NCBI GenBank assembly: GCA_035582835.1
Contig: JAYKAV010001267.1
Location: 72,716 to 136,715, forward strand
DNA from: Phoebastria nigripes
Lineage: Eukaryota; Chordata; Aves; Procellariiformes; Diomedeidae
DNA length: 64,000 bases
Direction: 5' to 3'
This document shows positions 39,320-48,755 of the stretch, one piece after another; position 1 is the stretch's first letter, and each line of letters begins with the position of its first letter. A program made the translations under genes and the position numbers. The notes beneath the pieces are model-generated. The model did not search any database. It had not been told where the DNA came from and saw nothing but the letters and a program-made list of their open reading frames with translations.

Positions 39320-39443
39320 GCTGGAATCACCGACTCGATCTTTGAGCATGGATGCACCACGAGGAATTAATATCAAAGCNCAAGCTGGGAATATTGAAGC
39401 TCTTTCCCAGATGGATATCAAACTACACAGCAGTGATGGTGTG
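39320..39443 (+). CDS. SGCG: SGCG exon 7, gamma-sarcoglycan extracellular part
   Basis: The 124-nt exon opens with the G that completes the split Arg codon and then reads [40 protein letters not shown] and VV/M-type residues, matching human [20 protein letters not shown] and its continuation. The acceptor is CTGCTTTCAG at 39319 and the donor is GTGAGT at 39444; the exon ends on a complete codon (GTG). Length and phases equal human exon 7 (c.579-702). The N at 39380 is the third base of a GCN codon and therefore Ala whatever the base. The exon belongs to the beta-sandwich-like ectodomain shared by beta-, gamma- and delta-sarcoglycan. Confidence 0.96.
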
Positions 39444-41021
39444 GTGAGTACAAGCCCTTCTATTTCCATAACTACGGTTGATCTTGCTGTCTGAATATAA
39501 CTAATAACTTCAACTGTTTTTTCAAGTTCTGTTAATTTAATTCTTCAGATTTTAGGAGACAGGATATTAAAATTAGTGGCGCCAATAATAAGACTTTTAT
39601 TTATGGGTCAGATTAAATAATACTACCAGTTGACATAATGTTGTATTAGCTTAGAGAAATGCTTTCTAATAAAACTCTGATAGCTCAGCTCCCCACTAGC
39701 ACAGTGATCCCCAGGCACCCCAGCGGGGTCCTTGGCCCAGAGGTAGGCACTCAGCTCCAGAATTGCTAAATTAAGGAGTGAAGACGTCATTAAGAGCTGC
39801 CCCATCAGCAACAGCACGTGACATGCAGCAGCCTATTTATCCCCTCTGCAAGGCTGTACAGTGCCAGTTCTTCCATACCAACCTGTATGTCCATCCTTAG
39901 CCAGCTGGCACAGCTGCAAGGCTTCAGCACGCAGGCCAGGACAGAGCTGGTCCAGCGGCACCAGCAGTGCCCATGCCCCACTATTCAGTGTACAGGCAGG
40001 GGCCCCATCTCTTGTCATAGAATCATAGAATCATAGAATGGTCTGGGTTGCAAGGGACCTTAAAGATCATCTAGTTCCAACGCCCCTGCCACGGGCAGGG
40101 ACACCTTCCACTAGACCAGCTTGCTCAAAGCCCCATCCAACCTGGCCTTGAACACTTCCAGGGAGGGGGCATCCACAACTTCTCTGGGCAAGCTGTTCCA
40201 GTGCCTCACCACCCTCATAGTGAAGAATTTCTTCCTAATATTGAACCTAAATCTACCTTCTTTCAGTTTAAAACTGTTAACCCTCGTCCTATCACTATAC
40301 TCCCTGATAAAAAGTCCCTCCCCATCTTTCCTGTAGGCCCCCTTTAAGTACTGGAAGGCTGCCATAAGGTCTCCNCGGAGCCTTCTCTTTTCTAGGCTGA
40401 ACAACCCCAGCTCTCTCAGCCTGTCCTTATGGGGAGGTGCTCCTGCCCCCGATCATCTTCGTGGTCCTCATCTGGACTCGCTCAAGCAGATCCATGTCTT
40501 TCCTATGCTGGGAGCCCCAGAGCTGAACACAGTCCTACAGGTGGGGTCTCATGAGAGTAGAGTAGAGGGGCAGAATCACCTCCCTTGACTTGCTGGCCAT
40601 GCTTCTTTTGATGCAGCCCAGGATGGGATTGGCTTTCTGGGCTGCTAACGGACATTGCTGGCTCATATTCCGTTTTTCATCCACCTTCTCCGCAGTCCTT
40701 CTCCGCAGGGCTGCTCTCAATCCACTCATCGCCCAGCCTGTATCCATGTTTGCGATTGCCCCGACCCAGGTGCAGGACCTTGCACGTGGCCTTGCTGAAC
40801 TTCATGAGGTCTCTGCTAAGGAAGAGGATGGGCACCAGCTTATCCCTCTCCCGTGTTCCAGTGTCTGCCAAGAGCCTAGGCCTCAGAGCAGCTTTGTATA
40901 TAGAAAGTCTGGGTAGAAGGCTGTTCTTAAACCACTGCCAAGACAAAGTCAAGTTGGTTTATGGCACACTATTGCATTATTATCTCTAATGAGCCCATTT
41001 GTCCTGCTTTCTCCCATGCAG
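39444..41021 (+). other. SGCG: SGCG intron 7
   Basis: A 1.58 kb intron with donor GTGAGT and acceptor TCTCCCATGCAG. About half of it is an antisense CR1 copy (40015-40815). The part before it (about 39640-40014) is GC-richer than the other introns and may be an older unclassified insertion; CR1 begins directly at its right edge. Between the CR1 5' border and exon 8 only about 200 bases of ordinary intron remain. An N lies at 40375. Confidence 0.9.
40015..40815 (-). mobile_element. CR1 LINE, 5'-truncated, antisense in SGCG intron 7
   Basis: On the + strand the element opens with three TCATAGAA units and the reverse complement of the CR1 3' UTR. On the - strand the protein blocks, from 5' to 3', are [73 protein letters not shown], then in another frame [29 protein letters not shown] and RHWNSLPREVVDAPSLEVFK, the C-terminal part of CR1 ORF2. 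The blocks lie in different frames and are broken by frameshifts, so it is dead. Its 3' UTR differs from that of the copy at 5526, so the two belong to different CR1 subfamilies. The 5' border is where similarity fades. Confidence 0.92.
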
Positions 41022-41195
41022 CTTTTGCTCGATGCTGAAACTGTGCGACTGCCCAAATTGCCTGAGGGTACAAGGGGTGGATCCGGTATTTCTCAAGGGC
41101 TTTACGAAATCTGCGTGTGTCCAGACGGAAAGCTCTACTTGTCAGTGGCCGGCATGGGCTCCACTTGCCGAGAATACAGCCGTGTCTGCCAGTGA
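41022..41195 (+). CDS. SGCG: SGCG terminal coding exon 8, gamma-sarcoglycan C-terminus
   Basis: The 174-nt exon reads [40 protein letters not shown] and [17 protein letters not shown] and ends in TGA at 41193-41195. Length equals human c.703-876 including the stop. The C-terminal cysteine cluster is complete: two Cys in EICVC, one in STC, one in RVC. In sarcoglycans these cysteines form the EGF-like disulphide knot needed for complex assembly; loss of one of them in people causes limb-girdle muscular dystrophy. The acceptor CTTTCTCCCATGCAG has a good pyrimidine tract. Divergence from human is concentrated in the linker [11 protein letters not shown] and in the last nine residues. Confidence 0.97.
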   Translation, partial: LLLDAETVRLPKLPEGTRGGSGISQGLYEICVCPDGKLYLSVAGMGSTCREYSRVCQ

Positions 41196-41480
41196 GGCAC
41201 CAGAAAAGGCCGCACACCCCCTTGCTAGTCTGAGTTTTATATTATTGCTAAAGAGCATTACCGAAAGCAGAATTTTCAGAATTTTAAAAACAAAGTACTT
41301 CAGTTTAGGAAAAAAATCTGTATCTACAATTCTGGACTACAGGGTGAAAGGGGAAGAAGAGCACAAATGACATTTCAACTTCAGAAGAATGACTTGAATC
41401 AAATTATATGTTCTGTCAGTAACACTTTGAAAACAGCCTTACAGAGAGCATAAAAAAAATAAAAGGAATATGTTTCCTTG
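41196..41480 (+). other. SGCG: SGCG 3' UTR (proximal form)
   Basis: Sequence after the SGCG stop without coding features. The first canonical poly(A) signal AATAAA lies at 41458-41463, 263 bases after the stop, so the shortest expected 3' UTR ends near 41480. A longer form could use AATAAA at 42397-42402 and would then include the G-run at 42071-42135. Which signal is used cannot be read from sequence alone. Confidence 0.55.
41458..41463 (+). promoter_or_regulatory. SGCG: Candidate SGCG poly(A) signal AATAAA
   Basis: A canonical hexamer in a run of A, 263 bases after the SGCG stop. A second canonical hexamer on the same strand is at 42397-42402. Both are candidates; the first is nearer the stop. 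Confidence 0.5.
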
Positions 41481-42070
41481 CTGAACTATTATTCAGTCAG
41501 ATGATTATGTCATTGTAAATATTTTTGAGCTCCATGTTTTTTTTCTCTCGCTACATATAAACACTTACTGCATTAGTGGATGAAATTAAATCGAGGGAAC
41601 TACTTGAACTATTTGCTAACACAAAGCATTATTTGGGGAATTCAGAAAGTGCCAGCAAATGGTCTATGCAATTTTGTTCTTGCAATAACACAAGATATGA
41701 AAAATGTGGTATTTGTATAAGTTCTGTGTAAAAGGTGTTAATTTGCTAATAGCTTTCTATTTTAATTTGGCAACATATATGCTGATTTGCTTATTACTGA
41801 GATTCATATAAAAATAACTAATACAAAAAGCTCCAGGAGTCATTTACACCTCCCTGTGTCTCAAATCTGTTCGCTATACAAAGAGAAATATGTTAGTATA
41901 TTTTATAATAGCAATAGTTTGTTGTACTGCTTGTACCATTGTACTCATTTAAACCCTTTTATATTTTAGGACATGCTAATTCAACAGGGCAATTTGCTCT
42001 GCCAGCTGGACTAGTAAAAAGAAAAAAATCCTTAATGTGGCTCCAGATTGTCTGACACAAGGAACTGTTT

Positions 42071-42135
42071 GGGCGGGGGGGGGGGGGGGCAGGGGGGGCT
42101 CGGGGGGAAAGCAGGGGGTGGGCCGGGTGCGTGGA
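42071..42135 (+). repeat. G-run with strong G-quadruplex potential
   Basis: On the + strand a block of about 65 bases is nearly all G: an uninterrupted run of 15 G, then runs of seven, six and five G separated by one to five bases, and then GGG tracts. It easily satisfies the usual four-tract G-quadruplex pattern. It lies about 880 bases after the SGCG stop and is transcribed as G-rich RNA only if SGCG uses its distal poly(A) signal or reads through. The N at 42142 just after it suggests that the sequencing had difficulty here. Confidence 0.9.
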
Positions 42136-42396
42136 CCCTCCNTCCTTTTTTGCAGCCCACAGGATTCAATTAAGAGGACTAATTCATTTCCATCTGCAGC
42201 TGTTGACTGATATTTCTGGTCCTGTCAGAGTGGGACTCGGTCACAAACAAAGAGAGTAAAACTACTCTTTATTATTTTTTACATTAGGACTTTGGATACA
42301 AAGTAAATGCTCACCAGAGTTGACAAACCATTTATTGACCTTGTAGGGAAACACAACTGCAGACCCATTTCCCTGTACAGTGTTGCATTGAACACA

Positions 42397-42402
42397 AATA
42401 AA
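42397..42402 (+). promoter_or_regulatory. SGCG: Candidate distal SGCG poly(A) signal AATAAA
   Basis: A canonical hexamer 1.2 kb after the SGCG stop, downstream of the G-run. It is followed by a T/G-rich stretch (AATTGTTTGC, GGATTTGTATTT), which is what a downstream element would look like. It is an alternative to the signal at 41458. Confidence 0.35.
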
Positions 42403-42954
42403 TTGTTTGCACACCTCTGGGTAGCAGGATTTGTATTTAATAGTCTGTTGTTTAAACCTCATGGGTTTTTAACTCCTTTGATGCTGTTTTGTATATACTT
42501 GATGATATTACTACCCAGGTAGGAGCTGCTATCACATAGTGCCTTGGTGTCTATTTACAGAAAGATTTTAACCCATAATCGTTACTAAACCACAGACTGT
42601 CCATCCTTTAGAGAAAAGAATCATCATCCTCAAAGCAGGAGAATCAGAACAAAAGAATGACTAAGACTATGCCGTTTTTTAAACTTGCTACTTCAGTTCT
42701 GGTGGACAAGCGAAGAAACCCCACACTCGGTTATGATCCCAGATACCCACAAAAGACTGAGTTGAGAAGAAGCCCCCAGTTAACAGTATTGTGGTAAAGC
42801 CCTGGATAGTCCCTGCCTCAAGGGCTGCCTTCGTAATTTATCCAACCAGTCTAATGTACAATACTGGAATTGCCCTTCATTAGCAGGGAGGGGCCCTCAG
42901 CAATTAATGCAAACTGGAAGAGCTTCAATAGGAAAAGTAGGAGACATGCTTAAG

Positions 42955-43065
42955 CTGAGCTTCAGGCAAAGGAGGCAAGTGAATCAAGGTCTCCCATGTT
43001 ATTTGGAGAGTGCTCTGATTGCTAACATATTGCCTAAGGGAGAAGTAGGAAGCCACACAGCTTCT
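42955..43065 (-). mobile_element. Degenerate tRNA-derived SINE-like repeat
   Basis: The + strand words CAAGGTCTCCCATGTTATTT, GGAGAGTGCTCTGATTGC and TAACATATTGCC follow the layout of the reverse complement of a tRNA-derived SINE head (B-box region, then GAGTGCTCTAACCACT-like A-box region). Both boxes have several mismatches. It is separate from, and more decayed than, the copy at 43735. The borders and family are uncertain. Confidence 0.35.
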
Positions 43066-43162
43066 ATTTCTGCAATTCCCTTTTCCTGGGCTTAGACATC
43101 TACCTTCAGGAGTGAGTCCAGGGCTGTTGGCCCTAAAGAGAAGAATATGTATCTCTACTCTA

Positions 43163-43210
43163 CAAATATATCTCTCAACTATCTCTCTCTTTATCTCTCA
43201 ACTCTATCTC
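43163..43210. repeat. (TCTC/TATC)n pyrimidine repeat
   Basis: Interrupted TATCTCTCTC and TCTCAACT units on the + strand form a polypyrimidine microsatellite. No other feature overlaps it. Confidence 0.8.
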
Positions 43211-43734
43211 TCTACAACTAAGCCCTCAGCTGAGGCAGGCTTTAACAGAAGCCTGTCTTCAGCATTCCTTTAAAGTCAGTTTAGGTGGTTCCAGCTCTAT
43301 GTGCAAGGTTTGGAAACCAAATTATGAGCAGACTTAGCTTATTCATTGGATAGAAAGTATGAGTATTAAAGTAAAGGTCAGCAAATTCCATTGCATGTCC
43401 CAGATACCTAAAAACTGCTGCTGCAAGTAACGCGGAGGGCTGTAATGTCTACAATATTTTTGTAGATGTAGTACAACAGCAAAACCAGGACTTCAAGTCC
43501 TTACAGAATTCAGCCACTATCTAGTTTCAAAGGCATTTGAATTGTCATCATACCTGTGTTTCTGACGTCAAGGAACATGTGCCCACTTCCATGTGGTACC
43601 AAACTATTCATTCACCTAATCTAATCCCTAAATGTTAGCCAGATACTGTAAATAAGTACATTAGTTACAATCTGCCTATTCTGCTGGCAATAGAAACATA
43701 GCATTTTAAGTTACGCATTTTAAGCTTTTGTTTT

Positions 43735-43837
43735 GGAGGCACATTTTCAAATGTGATTTGCCAGTTAATACAGAGCAAGGGATTGAATCCAGGCTTTCCA
43801 TGTATCACAAAAGTAACCTAACCCCTAAACTACTGGA
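43735..43837 (-). mobile_element. tRNA-derived SINE (MIR-like) with intact A and B boxes
   Basis: On the - strand the block reads CCAGTAGTTTAGGGGTTAGG at its head and GGATTCAATCCCTTGCTCTG about 45 bases later. TAGTTTAGGGG (43822-43832) fits the RNA polymerase III A box TRGYNNANNGG at every position and GATTCAATCC (43780-43789) fits the B box GWTCRANNC type. The head AGTAGTTTAGGGGTTAG and the text after the B box (CTTGCTCTGTATTAACTGGC) resemble the ancient vertebrate MIR SINE as I remember it. No tail or target duplication can be seen, as expected for an old copy. Confidence 0.6.
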
Positions 43838-45109
43838 TATTTGGAAGCCACTTCTGTTGCACCTCTTTGCACTGAAGTTGCTCTGGTTTAGTTAACATTT
43901 TTACAAAGCTGTGGTATACAGCTAGCAAAATCAGGGTGCGGTTCCCTGGCTAGTAACACTACTAAGCATTATGGCGCCTGAGTTAGACATGGCAATAACT
44001 ACTGCCTTTCTTGTGGAGATAATCCTTTTGGGCTTGCCTCAGTTCACAGGTGAATTCTGAGTAGTACAGAAAACTAAACAGGTCTGCTGTGTCCCCAGCT
44101 CTGCCATCAACCAAATCACCAACTTGCCCCTCTTCATTGTTTGAACTTCATTCTTCTTTTCATTATGCTACAAAATTGACATTGAAAATATAGTTCCATT
44201 ATATAAGTTGTGCAGGTTTTTTTAAGCATGGATGGCAACTTCTTGTCACTGAAGAACATTTTTGGGATTTTTTCTTTTAGTTGTGATTAGTGGAGAAACA
44301 AAGTTTCTGCTGAAATTACCACAGTGTAATCAGCTGATGCTATAATCTGAATTGTTGTTAATCTCAACATAGTTCATACATCACTAAATTATCATTTCTT
44401 GTATCTCCAGGTGGATGTCTTTCCATCTCTCTTTAATACTTCAAAATTATTGTTTCTACTTGAATCAAACTTCAGTAAATAGTTACAGATTAACAGAAAA
44501 TTATGGCACAGGAAAGTGAGAGTATGCACTTCTCCAGTTTATTTTCAAAAATGTTATCCAAATGGAGAAAAAATAAAACACTACCCAGCATAGTGAACTG
44601 TATTGTTTGCATTTTTTTTTTCCTCAGAAAGAACTATTTACAGTTGTTGTAACTGGTTGGGATTGTCACACAGTGGAAAAGTAAAAATATCAAAATGGTA
44701 GTAAAACTTCATTGGTGATTGCCCAAACACAGCCCTCTTTGTTTCCATTTCACAGTCTTTTAGTATTGACATTTGTCTATCTTTATATAGCTTTATGCAA
44801 AAGGAAATTGCAAGAATTAACTGAAAACTGAGTTCTTGAATAAACTTTACACATTTTTAAAAGTCTGCTTCTCCTTTTGTGTTCAAATGAAACATCACTT
44901 AAATGAATGTTTTCATTTTTAAAAAAAAATTATCTTCCCAAGACTCTTAAGAATGTGAAATGTACATTATGTAAAAATATGAACGAAAATCTTGGCCCCA
45001 ACTAAAAATTTACTTTCCAGAATTTAGAAAACGCTTTACAATTAGGTTTCATTGGACATCTAGAATTCCTTTGTTTTCATCTGTAGTAGATGAAAGTAAG
45101 AAGAAAAAG

Positions 45110-45140
<31 letters not shown>
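45110..45140. repeat. A31 homopolymer
   Basis: Thirty-one A follow GTAAGAAGAAAAAG on the + strand. No retrocopy was recognised to the left, so it is not assigned as the tail of one. On the - strand it makes a Phe run in an open frame that should not be called a gene. A similar A17 run is at 45624-45640. Confidence 0.9.
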
Positions 45141-45141
<1 letters not shown>

Positions 45142-47129
45142 CCAGTGCTACTGAATTAATCATCCAGAAAGCAAACCAAAGAAAAAACAGTTTTAATGAA
45201 AAACTCATTGACAAACACCTCCATGTGACAAAAATGTGCGTCATCTTCAAATGAAAACATCTACTTCGACTGTCAAGTTTAATTATTTTTGAACTATTAC
45301 TTCTGCCTGTGTTCCACAATACCAATCCAGCCATCCTCAGAGTGTTCAGATCCAGCAATAGGAAATGTGAAAAAGGAGGTAGGTACTACCCTCCTTTACT
45401 TTAATTGGAGCAATTACAATAGATTTTATTAAAGCCTCGTTTAAAGCAACCCAAGTACCAAGTGAATGCAATCCTTATAGTTCTTAAATCCTAGTTTTCA
45501 AATCACTATAGTAACTTTATTTTGATGGTGATTTGAGTACAAATACTGCAAAACTGCATTTCTTTATACAACAAACCATTTCTTCTTCTTTTAGTAGTTG
45601 TCTACACAAAAATCTGTTTCCTTAAAAAAAAAAAAAAAAAGGTCTTTTTCTTGTCACTAATTGCTGAGGCAATTTTTAGAATAGGTGCTAATGCCATTGT
45701 TTGAGAGGAAAACTTTTAAAGCTCCCACAAGAAGATAAATAGTAACAAACCTGCNAAGGCTTGTTACAACCTAAATGTACAGTTACATCAGTTTTCCTTA
45801 CTACTGATCTTTGCTAAACCTCACAACTATAATCCTGGCAGACAGGACTGCTGAAGCTGCTTTTCCTAGACTCATTACTGGTACCTGTAGAAGATAACTA
45901 GGACATATACCTGGCTGAAAAGACCTTTTCTCTCATGTGAACTTGTGTAATGTGCAGAATTACTTGTAAAATGTATTTTTGTGGAATGTACATGCTAACA
46001 TTTACTTCTACAGACCCTTACTAAGGAATCATTGCGTACTAACTGTTCTGAGCTTCCATGCCCAACTTAGGAACAAATAGGTTATTCTGCATTTCCCAAG
46101 GCTCCCAGCTGAGCCAAAAAGAAGCATGAATTAAGGATTTTTTTAATTTATTTTTAAACAGGGATTAAATGGCACTTATGAAATCAGTTTCTAGCACAAT
46201 ATGGTTCATGGTCTCATAAGGCCTCTTTATTTAGGCTACCTGTTACAGTGAGTTAAGCAAATAAAAAAAGAAAATAAGAGACTTCCAATTGAGACACCAC
46301 TCTTGCCTGTCTCTCTGCATCCATATGTAAATTTTATTGCAACTGATTGATGGTATCAACCCAGGAATAATAGAATAAATGCATTTTTCTGTGTCATTCA
46401 GGTTTTCTTGCTCNCCTTGGTTCAGTATTTAAAATTACTTCAGACCATTAGCTTCCCAAGAACTGGGACCATTTGCTTTCTCACAGCATCAGCACCCAAC
46501 AACATATACAAAATAAACAAAATAAAGATGTAACAAAATACTTTAGTAGTTCTGCACAGCCATTTAATGGTTCATAATAATATTGGGAAGGCAACATAAG
46601 TTGCTTACAAAACACAGTTACGTGCTTAAAAGGTTTCCTTCCTCAAGATCTCACCTAAAAACGGGAAAGTGTTCATGCTGCTCCTCTGTTATTTGTTTTC
46701 ATGCTACCATGCTACCTTATGTTTTAGCTCCATTTAAACTGAAGAACACAACGAGAACTGTTTCCTTTTGTTAGTATTTTGCTTACCCTGAATACTATTC
46801 ATCTGACCTAATGCACAAACTAAGAGCCAAAAAGGAATCTCTTTAAAAAACATAGGGAATTAACTAAACTGATTTATTTCATGACACACCAGGATTTGTG
46901 TTTTACTTACATGCTATTTATTGCAAAAAATCAGCAAAATGTACAATTCTTTGAGAAAACTGCAAACATTTGTCATTGCAAGAAAAAAGAATTTTCCTTT
47001 GTAATAGTATTTTAGTATTTGTTCAATTATTTAGAATGAACTGAAAAGAAAGTGTGTATTTACCTATATAAAAGAAAGCTTGAAATAATAGGTAAATTTA
47101 GTCTACTTTATAAAACCAAAACACATCAG

Positions 47130-48755
47130 ACTGAACTACATGTTTGCATTTTTCTTTATTAAAATTATGGCACTTAATATTTAACAGCAGAAATAATAAT
47201 AGGGCTTCACAATCAGAAGCAGTATCATTTTCCGAACATCACATTTCTTCCCACTACAATTTGCAAGATTTTTCAGAAGAGAACAAGCCCTTTATAATTT
47301 GCACAAAACTGAAGAAGCCTTCATCATGATCTTTTATTTTTGGATTACAACACTATCGCAGCTGCATCAGCCCTGCAAGCTCACTGTTGTTTACTCTCCT
47401 TTGTATTCTGTAAGTTAAATTACAGTTTCACTGTGCTGTCAAGTAAACAATTGTAATAGCGTGTCACTGGAAAATGTTTAACGTTTATGTTAAATGTGGC
47501 TGATCCAGCAAAGAAAAATCCTTCCATTTAGCATTATCCTTCCATATTTTTTAATTTTTTAATTTTTTTTTACAAATAGCTAACGTTGAACATATTGCAT
47601 GACATTACCAAAAGTATTACAAACTATAAAAGAAAGAGTATGAACTAAAAATCAGACTTCTCTAGGGCTGTAGTGAACAACAAAATAAAAAAAGCATTAC
47701 ATTGCAGCACCTTTAAACATGTAACAAAAAACAGTGCTCAGTGTACACCAAAAACGGGTTACTGAATTGTACTATTATCAATGTTTGTTTGTGGAAAAAT
47801 ATATATATATGTACACACACAAAGGCAGACACGCAGGGGAAAAAAAAAAAAAAAAAAGAAACTCAAGCATTTAGACATCTGAAAACTGAGTTTTGGTGTT
47901 CAAAAAAAAAAAATCATAAAACACCATATAATAATGTTCACCAATTTTGTATCATCCACATGCATTTTTCATTAAACAAAAGATGACAGGCTCTAGAAAA
48001 AAAACAGTAAATTAAATACTTAATTATTTTATAATAAGGTAAATGCAATCAATGCATGACATGAAGTTGCATGTTAAATCAAGTATCGTTATTCAGCATT
48101 AAAATAACTGTACCAGTTCACAGGTACTAAATTATCCTTTAAATGTTCACAATGTGATGCTGCAGCAAATTTATAATCAGATCCAGCTGATAAGAGTATT
48201 ACTATGAGTGACACGAATGTCCACAGAACACAAAAGAATACAGAAATGCTTTGGAGCAATACCTCCAAAGTTACTTTAATTTCCATCCCACCTCCCATTT
48301 GTCCAGTCTTAAGATTAGTACATTGAAAACTGACATTACCATTTTGGAAACATTATATTAAATGAAATAAAATCTAATAAGGAGTTATAATTACAGGCTT
48401 CATCTAACAGAAAGCTAAGCTTTGGTTATATAAAGTGCAGTTCAATAATATGCCAATTAATCACAGTATTGTACATACAGCTAATTTTTGCAGCTCAGTT
48501 TCCTTGCAAATTTTAAAAAATATTCATGTTTTACAGTTTGCTTATACAGCAGGCTCAGTTAAAAAAAAATCCCGTTTAAATAAATTTCAATTCTAAGTAC
48601 TTCAGTACCATCCACCTTTGTGCACTATGCTTCTGAACTGCTTGGCAATGTGTAACCTCTTGGATGTTCAGTAATCTGCACAATCGTGTTTGTATGCCAT
48701 CACATGGAATAATACCTAAGCTCTTGACAAAACAGTTCTCTAACCTCTTCAAATC
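47130..48755 (-). other. SACS: SACS 3' UTR
   Basis: Sequence between the SACS stop codon and the most likely poly(A) signal, about 1.6 kb, close to the human 3' UTR length as I recall it. It is AT-rich and contains an A18 run (47840-47857; U-rich in the mRNA) next to a (TA)n/(CA)n stretch. No open frame of note. The alternative signal at 47333 would shorten it by about 180 bases. Confidence 0.7.
47155..47160 (-). promoter_or_regulatory. SACS: Likely SACS poly(A) signal AATAAA
   Basis: TTTATT on the + strand is AATAAA on the - strand, 1.6 kb after the SACS stop. Another canonical hexamer lies at 47333-47338 on the same strand. The more distal one is preferred because it gives a 3' UTR near the remembered human length. 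Confidence 0.5.

Larger units (their letters stand above)
41481..47129. other. Convergent SGCG-SACS intergenic region
   Basis: About 5.6 kb lie between the proximal SGCG poly(A) signal and the likely SACS poly(A) signal. It contains a G-run (42071-42135), a TCTC/TATC repeat (43163-43210), two tRNA-derived SINE remnants (42955-43065 and 43735-43837), an A31 run (45110-45140) and an A17 run (45624-45640). No open frame resembles a protein; a frame of 93 codons over the A31 run on the - strand is a run of Phe and not a gene. Single N bases lie at 42142, 45755 and 46414. Confidence 0.8.

Noticed and set aside
40590..40916. 108-codon open frame on the + strand and neighbouring frames
   Set aside because: Most of it is the reverse strand of the antisense CR1 copy; no independent gene.
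45077..45358. 93-codon open frame on the - strand
   Set aside because: Its core is a Phe run from the A31 homopolymer; no protein similarity.
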